Source: Lithospermum erythrorhizon (taxonomy: Eukaryota; Streptophyta; Magnoliopsida; Boraginales; Boraginaceae). From it: a DNA stretch of 64,000 nucleotides. The DNA is taken from positions 62,001-126,000 of the forward strand of contig JADFUC010000245.1 in NCBI GenBank assembly GCA_019722365.1, read 5' to 3'. The notes beneath the pieces were generated by a model, which made no database searches, was not told the DNA's origin, and worked only from the letters and a program-made list of their open reading frames with translations. The position numbers were made by a program, and so were the translations under genes. Below are positions 12,383 to 24,770 of the stretch, in pieces (positions within the stretch are counted from its first letter, which is position 1; each line of letters opens with the position of its first letter).

Positions 12383-13337
12383 TGAAGGATTTTCTATGAT
12401 AGAACTTGAATAATGTATTCAAATGTAGCAGGATCGGATTTAATTATTACAAGTATCGGATCTATAACATATAATAAATGAATCTAAAAATACTTGTAGT
12501 GCATTGGAACTCTCAACCGTGACAATTTCTTTTCATGAAGCCTCACTGAATTCGATATATCTAGCGCTCTGATAGGCAATGCCTGGTTAATTCGCCTTAG
12601 GGGTTGGATTGAGCGCTTAGTTTGCTAGAAGCAGCGTGAGATATTGGATGAAATAATCAAAGTAAAACTTGCAAGTTTGCACTTGAATGACACAGCTACT
12701 CCATATAGGGGGGATGCGAAATTATTTCTTTGGAGGCTGAGGGTTTTGCTTGTGATTATTTTTATAAATCCTAATAAACCTCGGCTTATATGAGGTTAAA
12801 TCATTTAACCTAAAGCCATAGAATAGTTAATGAGTGACTCGTTTAATTTAATTAAACCATTAAGTAAATTAAACATTAACAAATTCTAACAAGGCTATTA
12901 CTTGACAAAATAATTCAACTAACTAGTTGAGTAATTCGGGTTTGTCCAATTTATATCTTACATTATCAATGTAAAATTCTCGTTGAGAATATTCGTTGAT
13001 TACAATCAACTCTCCGATTTAGCAAGTATTGTTTAATTTCATACATGAAATATAACTTCAACGTCGTTAACCATGTGTGTGACATACAGCCTCGGATAAT
13101 AAGCGATCGTATAATAATATAATTGACCGTTATTATTATTATAAAAGATTATGCATGGGATCTAACAATCGGCATAATCCACAGTATTAACATGAGAACA
13201 TTGTAATTACAATTACTATTATTGAATGTTACATTTATGTAATCATATTTAACTAAAGCTATTAAATGAATTATTCTGGCAAATTGTCCACCAACGAGGG
13301 CATAATAAATGAAATCAGTAACTATTGATTTTCAACA
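12383..13337 (-). repeat. LTR of element B, right copy (5' LTR on the minus strand)
   Basis: It begins TGAAGGATTTTC and ends TTTTCAACA on the plus strand and is similar throughout to 4611-5473. It also carries the block GTGTGACATACAGCCTC near 13077, a motif that recurs near 38828 and in related form near 5225, 57740 and 60812. No primer-binding site is evident immediately left of it, so the exact inner border is uncertain. Confidence 0.65.
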
Positions 13338-13860
13338 TTCTCGTGTCATGTTGGATGCAATGAAAATTCATGTATAGTTCTTGGAAGAGGCTATCACCAC
13401 AATATATGAAATATGGAGGTGGAGAAAATCCAATGTGTAATATTTTTATATTTTTGGATTTTTATGGGATATTGTATAAATAGTATAGCTTTGAGGGTCT
13501 ACAACATATGCACTCAAGTGATGATGGAGTCCATAAATGTGAAATTAATAGATGAAGACACTTCTCTAGAGGATAAAAATCAACCTGATGTCCCTACTGT
13601 GATTTGACAATCAGGCTAACCAGCTAAATACTGAACAAACTATCATTCCATCAGCCAAAGACAGTGGAATTGAACATGGTGCACGCAATCAGAAGGATAA
13701 TATTATAGGTCAATTGGATGAAGGAATGACCACAAGAAAGAAGGACAGAGTTGACTATAAAAAGATGATGGATTTACTTCGGGAAACGTCTTTCATTTCG
13801 AAGGTAGAGCCAAAAGATGTGAAAGCTGCCTGGCTAGATGAACATTGGATCAATGCTTTG
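13338..13860 (+). pseudogene. Copia pol part 2 of element A (end of integrase and integrase-RT linker)
   Basis: The reading resumes with ARVMLDAMKI, exactly where part 1 stopped, then gives YEIWR, FGF and RVYNICTQVMMESINVK. After a break it continues with IEHGARNQKDNIIGQLDEG, then VEPKDVKAAWLDEHWINAL, the linker and first residues before Copia reverse transcriptase. Several blocks between these motifs are missing. At 13861 it runs directly into a tandem satellite, so the reverse transcriptase and RNase H are absent from this place. Confidence 0.75.
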
Positions 13861-15765
13861 AATTTTGACGGGAACGGGCCAAAACATTAAAGTATTACAA
13901 AGGTTTTTTAAGGGCTTTTGTTGGTAAATCGAGATTCGTAATAAAGTCACGTTTTGATCATATGGGTTAGGAAAAAGGGATGTTTTTTCGTCCTTTGAAA
14001 TCCAAAATTTGGTGATCGTCGAAAAATTGAATATTTACAGGAACGTGCCAAAAAACTAATGTAATTTAAAGTCTTTCAAAACTTTTTGGAAAATGAGGTC
14101 ATATGAGCCTATTATTTGATCATATGGGCTAGAAAAAATGTTGTTTTTAAACCTTTAAGGATTCGTAATTCATGACCTCCGAAAGATTGCATCTTCACGA
14201 GCGAACCAAAAGTTAAATTAATTTAAAAGTTTTGTAAAAGTTTTTTTGTTGGTCGATGGGGTCATGTCTATACTTTTGATCATATGGGCTAAGAAAAAGG
14301 TCAATTTTTTCATCCTTTGAGATCAAAGGGCTGGTGATCGTCGAAGATTGAATCTTCTTTGGAGCGGGTCAAAATAATTAATGAAATTTAAAGTTTTTTC
14401 AAGTGATTTTTGTGTTGGTCAAAGGGATCATAGTAAGTCACCTGTTAATCATATGGGTTAAGAAAACGGGACGTTTTTTCGGCCTTTGTGACATAAAATT
14501 TGGTAATTGTCGAAAGATTGAATATTTGCTTGAACGGGCGAAAAATGAAAGTAATTTAAAGTTTTTTCAAGTGCTTTTTTTGTTGATCAATGGGTCATAA
14601 TAAGTCACTTTTTGATCATATTTGTTAAGGAAAAAAGGTTGTTTTTCGTCCTTTGAGGCCCAAAATTTGGTGATCTCCAAAAGATCGAATCTTTTCGTGA
14701 ACGGGCCAAAAATTTAAAGTAATTTAATTTTGTTTCAAGGGGATTTTTTGTTATTCATGGGGTCATAATAAGTCACCTTTTTTAGGTCCAAAATTTGGTG
14801 ATCGTCGAAAGATTGAATCTTTTCGGGCTTATTCAAGGGCTTTTTTTGGTGGTCAATGGGGTCATAAAAGTCCCCTTTCGATGATATGAGTTAAGAAAAA
14901 AGGACTATTTTTTGTCCTTTGAGATCCAAAATTTTGTGATCGTCGAAAGATTGAATCTTTTTGGGAACGGGCCAAAACATTAAAGTAATTTAATGTTTTC
15001 AAGTACTTTTTTTGTTGGTCATAATAAGTTACCTTTTAATCATATGGGTTATGAAAAAAGGATGTTTTTTCGTCCTTTGAGACCCAAAATTTGGTGATCG
15101 TCGAAAGATTGAATATTTACGGGAACCTTCCAAAAAATTAAAGTAATTTAAAGTATTTTCAAGGGCTTTTTTTATTGGTCAATTAGGTCATAATAAGCCT
15201 ATTATTGATCATATGGGCTAAGAAAAATAGTGGTTTTTTCGTCCTTTAAACTCCAAAATTTGGTGACCTCCGAAAGATTGAATATTTACGGGAACGGGCC
15301 TAAAAATTAAATTAATTTAAAGTTTTTTCAAAGGTTTTTTTGTTGGTCAACGGAGTCATAATAACCCACTTTTGGATCATATGAGCTAAGAAAAGGTCGT
15401 TTTTTCATCCTTTGAGACCCAAAATTTTGTGATCATCGAAAGATTGAATATTACGGGAACGGGCCAAAAAAATTAAAGTTTTTTCAAGTGTTTTTTTTTG
15501 TTGGTCAAGGGGGTCGTAGTAATTAATCTTTTGATCATATGGGTTAAAGGAAAAAGGACATTTTTTCGTCCTTCGAAACCCAAAATTTGATGCTTGCTAA
15601 AAGATTGAAACTTTACTTGAACTGGCCAAAAAATTAAAGAAATTTAATATTTTTTCAAGTACTTTTTTTGTTGGTCAATGGGGTCATAATAAGTCATGTT
15701 TTGATCATATGGGTTAAGAAAAAAGATTGTTTTGTCATCTTTTGATGTCCAAAATTTGCTGATCG
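13861..15765. repeat. Satellite array of about 165-bp units, ~11-12 copies
   Basis: Each unit reads roughly GGGCCAAAA, TTAAAGTAATTTAAAG, a TTTTTCAAG.GCTTTTTTTG run, GGTCA..GGGTCATAATAAGTC, TTTTGATCATATGGGTTA, TTTTTTCGTCCTTTGAGA, CCAAAATTTGGTGATCGTCG and AAAGATTGAATCTTTACGGG. The GATCATATG core recurs near 13957, 14113, 14277, 14446, 14615, 15038, 15209, 15378, 15534 and 15702, with spacings mostly 156-171. Another unit near 14765-14800 has lost the core. Units are divergent, so this is not a young array. It begins inside the pol reading of element A. Unit length is in the range of nucleosome-length plant satellites, but a centromeric role is not shown. Confidence 0.85.
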
Positions 15766-15845
15766 CCAGGTATGATTATATAAGAGGTGTAAAAGAGGTA
15801 CGATTCTTATAAAAGCAAGGACCAAAATTTTATAATCATACCTGG
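15766..15845. repeat. 80-bp inverted-repeat segment at the end of the satellite array
   Basis: CCAGGTATGATTATA at 15766-15780 is exactly complementary to TATAATCATACCTGG at 15831-15845, giving 15-bp arms around a 50-base spacer. It sits precisely where the satellite periodicity stops. It could be a tiny MITE-like insertion, a hairpin breakpoint or a chance rearrangement product; no target duplication was recognised. Confidence 0.7.
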
Positions 15846-18394
15846 TACCCAAAATTTGCTTACCTAGTATCTAAGGCCAAAATTTAGTTAAATTTATATT
15901 CATATTATAACATGTTAAGTGATTCGAGAATTAATGATTAGAATATATTTAATTGTTATTTTATCATTAGAAACTTACAGTAATAATATCAACTAAGTGC
16001 CATTACTCCTGTGAATACTGATCCATATGAAATGCGATAAGAGCCTGATATAATTGACGAGACTACTACGCCATCAAGACGTATTCTTTTCAAAGTTCTC
16101 ATCAAATGCTAAAATTCACTGTTAAAAACCTCACATGGCCATGGCACTTACCCATCAAATCTAATAATGAACCGATTCGATGTTCCGGGGCAACGCTACA
16201 TAACAACCACCAAACCACCACACAAACAACTCAAATTCAAGTTATCATCCAAAATATGATGAAACTCTTAATCCATGAATTTAAATATTCATCAAAATGA
16301 GGTGTAATTATTACACAAATGCTAGCAAATATAATCATCCCAATAACTTGATAAAACTCTTAATATTTGAATTCAAATATTCAAACACCACATGAACAAA
16401 CTATTAAATCCCTTCTAGTAAATCATTAGGCAGAACACACCTTTAAAGTTTTGTCTCCAGCCAATATCAAGAACAAGGTTGAGCCGCAAACCCCTCCCTG
16501 GATATCGACTAGACATCCATAACTCACTGTCAGCAGCCCAAGCTCATGACATGCCACAAAAGTTCTCATGAACTACTCCAACCACACGAGATCAACCGGC
16601 GCATCTGGCTAGACATTATTATTCAAAGATAAGTCTGTGACAAGTCTAGCCTAGTCATACTTTGAGATCAAGCCGATGCACTTACCGGTAGATAAGTTCA
16701 GTCAAGCCTAAGTCTAAGCCCGCACTACATATATCCAAGTCAAAAATCCGCACTACATCAGACAAGTAGCCTACCTATTTAGACAAGTACACAACTGTGA
16801 TTGGTAATACAAACTTCAGCTTGTTTGATTTGCATCTTCGAAAGTTTCCCTTAAAGATTATCATTATAAACTTTTCTTTAACGTTACAGTTCTAAGTGGT
16901 TTATATATAAAGCCCATATAGTAATATTATTAAAATCTTTTTTAATAAAAACTATGAATTATACTTTTTTAGAACTCAAAATTGTTTCGTTCTAAACTCC
17001 TATTTTACTAACGTAAACACAAGTTTGAGATTGAATTTTATGTCTGATAATCAAAATTCGTATTGTACAAATGACTAATTTTTGGATGCTTCAACCTCAT
17101 TGACATGGTGGATTTCCACATATACCTTTTTAGTTAATTGAAAATTAGTTTTTTTTAATTTTATTTAGCGATAAGTACTACAGATAACAAATAAAATTTT
17201 AACTAACTATAACAGCTTAGTTTATTTGCTTCTGCTCCATGAAGAGTTGAACTGGTGACCTCCTACTTAACGCCGTAAATCAATTCATTAAGATTTTAAA
17301 GCTCGTTAATTAAGATCATTGGTCAATCTTTAAAGTGTTTTAGTAAAACCAACGGAGGGACTTATTCACTTGTTGGTGTGGACGCATTTATTTAGTTATT
17401 CTCCACTTTCGATTCTAAATGATCTCCATCATACTCCGCCATCGCTTGATTCCCCAAGAACGATACATAATTATTTATTTAATTATCGTTATACAACTTA
17501 TAAATGATCTTTATCTCGCATCCATAATAATATTTTGAATGTTATTAGATACTATATAGTCTCCAATGTACTGGTATATAATAGAAAAGATCATGAGAAT
17601 TCAAAATGTGCATTAGCTTCCTGATGTGAAGTCTTTCTGATTTTTAAATAAAAAGACCATATAGCCTTCAAATTCACTTCACTATGTTGGGCAAAAGCAT
17701 TGAGATATGCCAACACTGAAATCATTTAATGTAGTGTTCAACATAAACTCATCCAATCTCACCATGAGATCAGGATACCTTTTAAGCAACTTTTAGAAGC
17801 ACGCGTAAGCAATTCTCTGCAACATCATCCAATCTAGCATGGAAAAATCCATGACTTCCCTCTCTCACACTTTTCATCATGAAAACTCAAATGGTGCTTA
17901 TGCCTTTCGACGGGGGCTCCAATAATCCCAAACCAATACTAAAACAATCTTGATTAAAATTATACCTGCTTTTTTTTATAACAAAATTATGTTTCACGAA
18001 ATTCAGCTCATGACTAGGCATTTCAACATCAACCTCTTCAATCTTAATCATGGAGACATGGAGAGGATAAAGAATTCTAGAATCAATTTTCATAATTTCT
18101 CTAGAATTTTTATTTTCAAAAGCAACAAATCTAGGTTTCACTAATTGAATCTCGCTAACTTTAGGGGTAAAGGAAGGTTGGGAGATTTTGAGAGACATAA
18201 ATTCAATATTGGATTAAGAGAAACAACCACTTACTTTGATTGATTATACATCATGTTTTCAGAAAGCATGAAAAGTTATGATGTGACTATCCAATGCATA
18301 ATACAAAAACATGAAAAAGAAAATAGGGCATAGAGTAAACACAAAGTGAAGGTAGATGAACATATTAGTAATATACCTTAAATCTTAATGATAC
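15846..18394. other. Intergenic stretch, no recognised gene
   Basis: AT-rich DNA without motifs that I can assign. An open frame of 103 codons lies on the minus strand at 17887-18198 and starts MSLKISQPSF. It has no family resemblance known to me, overlaps a 64-codon plus-strand frame, and is best treated as unproven. The stretch separates the satellite and transposon cluster from the 3' end of ZDS. Confidence 0.5.
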
Positions 18395-18557
18395 TTTCCA
18401 TCTAAAATATTACATATACATTGCAGCTTTCCAGCAAAAGTTACAAACATAAGAATGTCATGCAATCTCTTGTTGCTGCAGTTTTAACATAATTGTTCTG
18501 TGATGATGAATATATTCCAAAAAGTTCAAGCTTCTCTCTTGGTTGTTGCTGTTCCAC
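18395..18557 (-). other. ZDS: Probable 3' untranslated region of ZDS
   Basis: The bases directly after the ZDS stop codon are not coding. On the minus strand they include TTGTAACTTTTGC and TGTATATGTAATATTTTAG, which resemble loose plant polyadenylation (UGUA and A-rich) elements. The exact end is inferred, not observed. Confidence 0.35.
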
Positions 18558-21500
18558 TTATACTGATTCAGCAAGGCTCAACTCATCTGATACAGAAGAA
18601 GAAGCTCCATTTATTTGTGAAAATTCACGATTCATGAGTATCTTTCCTAGCTCTGCCAACTCCTCTCCCGCCTCGCATATGTAGGCAGATGCTTGTCGAC
18701 CTGACAGAGTTGCACCTTCCATACTGTCTATGTAGTCCTGAGTAACATGAAAGCACGATTCAATGGATAATAATTACTCATATACGGAGTGTTTGATTAT
18801 CACTCTCATGTTGGCATGCATTACTTTCACATAATTGAATTATATATTTGAACATGAATGGCATAACAAGAATGTAGCACCTGCTTGGTATATGAACCGG
18901 CAAGGAAGAAATTCTTCACTGGTGTCTTCTGATCTGGTCTGAATGGATCCTTTCCAGGCGCTTCTCGGTATAGTGACTGCCCAATCTTGACTACTGATGA
19001 CCAAGTAATTTCAAGGCCTTGGGAAGATGGGAATAAAGAGAGAACCTGACACCAAGAGTAAAACCAGAAGAATAGAAGTGATTGACATGTCAGCACTGTT
19101 CCTCTTAGGCACCCAGCCAAATAAAAACGGAACATATAACTGATTCCTTGTGTACCTGCTTCGAGACTCTCCTTATTATTTCTTCATTTGGCAAAGGCAT
19201 ATAGGGGTCGCCAGGGGTAAGCACGCATCTGAAATGTTAAGTATAGACAATATGTTTAGGGTTTCATCCGTGATCCGACACATACATAACATGCCAATGA
19301 GCAAAAAGACCACAAGGATAATAAAGAAGGATTCTTTCTTACTGGAGCAATGAGCCCTGACCCTCAATGTAATAATCATCAGGAGAAGTGAGCGCAAGAT
19401 CAGCAAAACATGAGAAATCTGCATCTGGGGTATAAAGCAGATTATCCAAACCAGCCGCGTTCCTTAGTTGCCTATCAATAAAATTCAGATTTAGGAGTGT
19501 ACTGGTGGGAACGAAAAGAATGTAGCTCCAAATAAATATAGAAAATCTCATTGAAGAGATGAGGCTTACCTTGCACGTTCCAAGTCCTGTAACTCTGTCA
19601 CCCAACCATTATATCTGAGTTGTACAGTGACAACAGGGACTCCAACTAGTTTATAGATATTATCGAAGAATTCTAACTCCCTCCAGTTCTTTGGGAGCAA
19701 TCTCTTGATTCCAGGAACATCGCATGCTGCAATTCAGTAGGTGATTAGAAAGATCAAGAGAAAAAAAAAGACGAGTAACGGGAAAATACAGCATTTACAA
19801 CAAACCTGCTACATAAACATCAGCTTTTACAATTTTCTTCTCGGTAGCCTGGGAAAGAGAGTTGACAATTATTAGTTGTCATAAAATACTGATACACATT
19901 CTCACTCATGCCAAAACAAGAAAATTTGAGATGTAAAACAGTCAGCGATGCAATATTTTCATCATATCACCTACGACCCATGCAACAAAAAATTGATTCA
20001 GACTAATTTGATGCAACTGTCTCAAAATGACACATTCTAACTGTATGTTTGCTAATCGAAATTAAATTCCCATGTAATATGGATAATACCGAAGTCCAAC
20101 ATAGATGTTGGAGAACTTCTCATCCCTCTTGCAAAAGGTAAGCAGGAAAATATACCATTATTTATTAAATATGTGCAAGACATTCAAAGGTCTTAACAAA
20201 AAAGAATAAGGTGCAGGACAGAAGAGTTAATGGAATAACTGGTTAGGTCAGACAAAACTTCAAACCAAATCATTCGCAAGGATCCTTCGACTGTGGAAAA
20301 TGGTCCTGTGTTTCAATCACTTGAATCTGTTTATTAGTCACTATTGAGGATTCTAACTGTAGCAAATGTTCCATAGTATGGCGTAGGTGGGTGCAAAAGA
20401 AAGATAAGCTTGAGATGGTTAATAGCTTCAGCCTGATTGATCCGTCTTTAGTATTGGTAAATTCCCTTGTTAGTCTCTATCGCACGCAAAAAGCATTCTT
20501 TTATATTTGTTCTTTCTTGCCATTACTTCTTTGACCCGATTGCACCTTTTTAGAGCATCAGTCAAAGTGGTGGACTCTCTAATTGGTGACGTAAACAACA
20601 GAACTCAAACGTCAGCATGACGTGAAATCACCTTGGACATTGCAAGCCCCGTAACATAAGTTGTGCCATCAGATGATCTCTCGTAATGAACTTCTCTGCA
20701 ACCCCACCTAAGGTGAAACCTGGAGAAACAAATGAATGTGGCCCAAATAAAAATACAAAAACTTTGTGAGACCATTTCTAACTTGGTGAGACCATTTGTA
20801 ATACTTACTGCCTCCATTTCTATTTTAATGACTAGTTGACTTTTTAGGATCAACAAAAATCAAAGTTGACTAAGTTGTTTCATTAAAATAATCATCAAAG
20901 TAGCATATTATTTTAGTTGGAACTGAGAAAATTGAAGATGAAATCTTACCTGCCTCCCTTCTGAATGATATATTCTCTAATGGGGCCACTCAAATATACA
21001 TCAGGAGAACCTTTAAGCATTCGCAACAGAGATGCTTCAGTTTTAGTAGCAAACAGTGCAAAGATGGTGAGCATACATCGAGCACTCATGTTATCGCAGT
21101 CGATGAACCCAAGAGCATATGCAACAGGGTCCCACATTCTCTGGATGCTAGCACGAGTTCCGCCTTTAGACATGAACCATTCAGAGAAGCTCACCTATTA
21201 AAGCTAAAGAGTTCAGCAATAACATAGCAATGATAAATTGGTAGAGCCCTTCCCATAACAGAACAAGAAGTGAATGAAAATACTAAACAGAGATAAGTTT
21301 CACCTACATCATCCAGATCACGAATTTGCTTCAGCGCACCATCAGGATCAACAAGAGCGCGTACCACTGGACTAAGAGCAAGAGCGATGGCGTTTCTTGC
21401 TTTATCATAAGTCTGCATATCGAAGTACAGAATGTATTAAAATAGCAATTACATTGATGGTGGGATACCAAATAGATAGTTTGGTCTACTGTACATTTGA

Positions 21501-24402
21501 GGACGATGGACTATAATATGTGTATCATAATTTACTGCACAAGTACAGAACTTGTATATTGTCACTGAAAACGAATGAAAAAATTAGCTATAACAAAGAG
21601 AAGTAACTGGTGAGGTAATAAATGCATATCAGAGAAAAAAAGAACTTCATGCTAGACAATATGCCACGTCTGATATGCATCTACGCTCGTCAATATTCTT
21701 TTGAATGTTATGCCTGAGGACCACTAAAGCTGCACTTAGTAATTTCTTCAATGTCAACACATTATTGATATTTTCTTTCTAATTCTTGAAACATGCATCA
21801 GGAAATGATGGTTTTTAGTCTCTGTTAATCACAAAAACATACAGTGTACCACGCCCCTTGCAGACCTCACTTGGACAAACAAACCCAAATGGTCCTTCGG
21901 GTGATAGTCCTTCTCACACCCTTACAGGTATGAGCCTTACCTCTTATTTAATACGGAGTAACTGTTAACCTTTGTCAAATTGAGATGTTTGTAGGTCTTT
22001 GGTTGATCGAAGGATATTTTGACCTGAATATCTGCAATGGGATCTCTTAACCCCAGTTACATCATCTAGATCGATGTGAATAAAAATCATCGCCATATTA
22101 CAAGCCAGCTAAAAGTACAAACCGGATGAAGTTGCAAAGAGACATTAAAAGACTTCCACAACACGTGGACTTCAAATCACTTGAAACTCTGAATTTTTGA
22201 GTATGCTAGAGTCGGCTCCATCTTAATTAAACTTTCTTGGGATAGTTTGAGAAGAAGAGGATACTAATCTTTCAAGGCATGAGAAAGATGCAGAATTGTA
22301 TGTACAAGGTTGATGTTTTTACTTAACTAAAGGCATATTGAGAGGAATATAATTCACCTTGAGCTGCTTGGTAGACAAAAATGCATTAATCCCATGAAAC
22401 GGGGCTCCAACTGGAAATCGGAAGTCAAGTTCTGCAGCCAGTAATGGAAAAAATAAAATAATATGAATCAGACTTTTCATGCAGCTGACAGACACTAACT
22501 ATATGGAACGGTGTTAACATACCTCCAATATCACCTCCTTTGTTTACGAATGTATGAGTATGATCTTTAACAAGTAGATTTTTTTCTGCACCTACCTAAG
22601 AAAATCAAATCCGAGTTATAACTGGTACGGTACTACATAAGCAAGAAATATTTTTTAGCCCAAAGTATCTCAATGGTCGAACCAACGTTTAAAACACAAA
22701 CTTTTAACACAATCACCTGTGCACATACAATGCAAGAAATACTACCATTACACTTTGGAATAACCCTCATAATTTTTCTCTCAATTATGAAGCAATTGTG
22801 TCATTCTGACTATTCTACCATGAAAAAGATTGACTGCATTACACCACATTAATTAGTGTCAAAAGGAAAAGGGCTAGAGATGGTACTTGAGCAGACATCA
22901 ATTAGCAATGAAGTTGTCTTACCTTCTTCATCAAACGAAACAAATTACTGTAACAACCAAAGAAAACATGTAGACCCATTTCAATATGATTTCCTCGTTT
23001 ATCAACAAAAGACCCCACTTTTCCTCCAATGAAGGTTCGGGATTCATATATATCCACCTGTACAATAAAACATGAACATGATATAGCTCTGCTTGTGTTG
23101 AAGACTTGAAGCCCTAGTCTCATTTGCATAAAAAAAAAATCATTCCATTATCGAAGTTAGATAAGTACAACATTGCTTTATAAGTAAAATTCAGTTACTT
23201 CTCCACTTTTAGGACGTATACATAATTATATACCAATCGAAATCTCGAGGTTATCACTTGATTCTTAATTTGAAATCATTGAAATGATTTTGTGATCGAC
23301 AACTAATAAAACATACAAGAAGCCAAACCAAAAATTAGCATATTTAAGTACCCTTTTCCGAAAACTTGAGGCTTTGATCTAGTACAATCAGAAAGGTTCT
23401 TATTTAAAGGTGTGAAGTAACAGACCTCATGCCCTTGATCCAAAAGCTCAACAGCAGTGGACATGCCAGCAAGACCGGCTCCAATAATCGCCACCTTTAG
23501 CTTCGGTCCCTGGTAGTGTTCAGGCTCGGGTGGAAATAATCCCTTTGGCGCTGCAACAGAAACAACAAATCTCCAATTATTAGAGTACCAAGCCAATTAT
23601 CACAAATACAAAAATTACAGAGAAGAAAAATGAATGATAATACAACAATCCCTACAATTTCACAAATACAAGGAAAATTAACTAAATTAAATCAAGAAAG
23701 CTACTCACAACATGATGAACTAAATAACTCTCACAATTACTAAATTCAGTGGCAGAACCAAGAATTTTATATAAGGGATGGATAAATTGATATCATACAA
23801 ATAATAACTATAAAATTTTAGGAGGACGAACAACATAATATTTGAAAGAATGAATATAGTTTATGAAAAAATACTTAATAGAATTATATTTTTCAAAAAT
23901 TAGGGGCGACGTACGCCCCCTCTAGTTCCCTTACTGACTAAGTTCACAAGCAATCAAAAAAATCAAATAGAACTTCACTTGTTCATTAAATTTTCACATT
24001 CTGGTTCTCATTCAACTTCTACCACATTCACAAAAGAACCATCTTTTGTAACGAGGACCGACAATCGCTACTCGTTGAGTGTGCATTCTGCCAGGCTCAA
24101 CCAAGAAATTATTCAATAAAGTGTTGGTATAAGATCACGAGCTCATCTACTCCACTAAATTGACTACCACTCTTGCAGCCACACAAACAACTATCTGAAT
24201 AACAAAAACACACAATTTTCAAAAAGAAGGAAAGTTGGTCACCATTAATTCTCATGTCAGAGACATTTGAGTCCAAATCAGCACGTACAAGTGACCTCCT
24301 ACTCATTCTCAATTGGTTATTTGACTTGTGCCACTTCCTCCCACCATATATATCTCCAGCCAAAGCTGATGGAAAACAAATAGCAGCTGAAGAAGAAGCC
24401 AT
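18558..24402 (-). CDS. ZDS: Zeta-carotene desaturase, 14 exons, apparently intact
   Basis: FAD-dependent plastid enzyme of the carotenoid pathway; it converts zeta-carotene via neurosporene to (poly-cis) lycopene. Exons (5' to 3'): 24243-24402, 23426-23550, 22923-23057, 22523-22595, 22358-22431, 21308-21412, 20950-21194, 20632-20719, 19806-19848, 19570-19726, 19343-19471, 19156-19228, 18881-19045, 18558-18737. All introns are GT-AG (79-945 bases). The joined frame is 1752 bases, 583 residues, near the family length, with no stop. The start [10 protein letters not shown] was chosen because the next ~45 residues are Ser/Arg-rich like a chloroplast transit peptide; an in-frame upstream Met at 24423 exists. 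The Rossmann motif GAGLAG is at 77-82 and Glu100 (IYESR) ends the second strand. [12 protein letters not shown] and the C-terminal FAD motif [23 protein letters not shown] (split by the last intron) are present. Family identity is near certain; expression is unknown. Confidence 0.97.
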
Positions 24403-24448
24403 AAATATATACTTCACTTTCAATATATTTTATTTTATGCTCCTTATA

Positions 24449-24770
24449 TGATAAAGCTTCAACCTTTAAGCCAAATCAAGAATACTATAAATAAATAAAT
24501 AAATAAAGCTTCAATTTTTAATCTAAATCAAGAAAACAATAAAAACGACAACCTTTTAGCTAAATCAAGAAAACTATATTGAAAAGCTTCAATTTTGAAG
24601 AAAAATCAAACAAACTATATAAAAAAGCTCAATTTGTAAGCTAAATGAAGAAAACAATAACACAAAAGCTTCAATTTTGAAGCTAAATGAAGAGAAGTAT
24701 ATAAAAAAAGCTTAAACAATAAAACAAAAACTCCAATTTTTAAGGTAAATGAAGAAACTATATTGAAAAG
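24449..24770. repeat. Degenerate ~41-bp tandem repeat just upstream of the ZDS start codon
   Basis: About seven imperfect units, each with AAGCTTCAATTTT followed by AAGCTAAATCAAGAAAAC or AAGCTAAATGAAGAAAAC and an A-rich link. The AAGCTTCAA or AAGCTCAA core occurs near 24453, 24506, 24583, 24624 and 24665; the well-kept units are 41 bases apart. The array starts about 46 bases upstream of the ZDS ATG, so it would lie in the 5' UTR, a 5' UTR intron or the core promoter of that gene. Confidence 0.75.

Larger units (their letters stand above)
4611..13337 (-). mobile_element. Nested minus-strand Copia-type element (element B) inserted in the integrase of element A
   Basis: Two similar terminal segments (4611-5473 and 12383-13337) bound about 6.9 kb of mostly non-coding, AT-rich sequence. 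Both share GAAGGATTTTCTATGATA near the left end, ATGAAATATAACT in the middle and a right end of CAACA. The left copy is followed by a polypyrimidine tract that is a purine tract on the minus strand, as expected next to a 3' LTR, so the element points left. The host integrase reading stops at ATGGCTC on the left and resumes at CTCGTGTCATG on the right, so the two sides belong to one interrupted gene. The target duplication is eroded (GGCTC against TTCTC). No convincing pol frame was found inside. Confidence 0.7.

Noticed and set aside
17887..18198. 103-codon minus-strand open frame
   Set aside because: No recognised family, no splice or promoter context, and an overlapping open frame on the other strand. 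Described only as an unproven frame.
20965..21201. 78-codon plus-strand frame
   Set aside because: Antisense shadow of ZDS exon 7.
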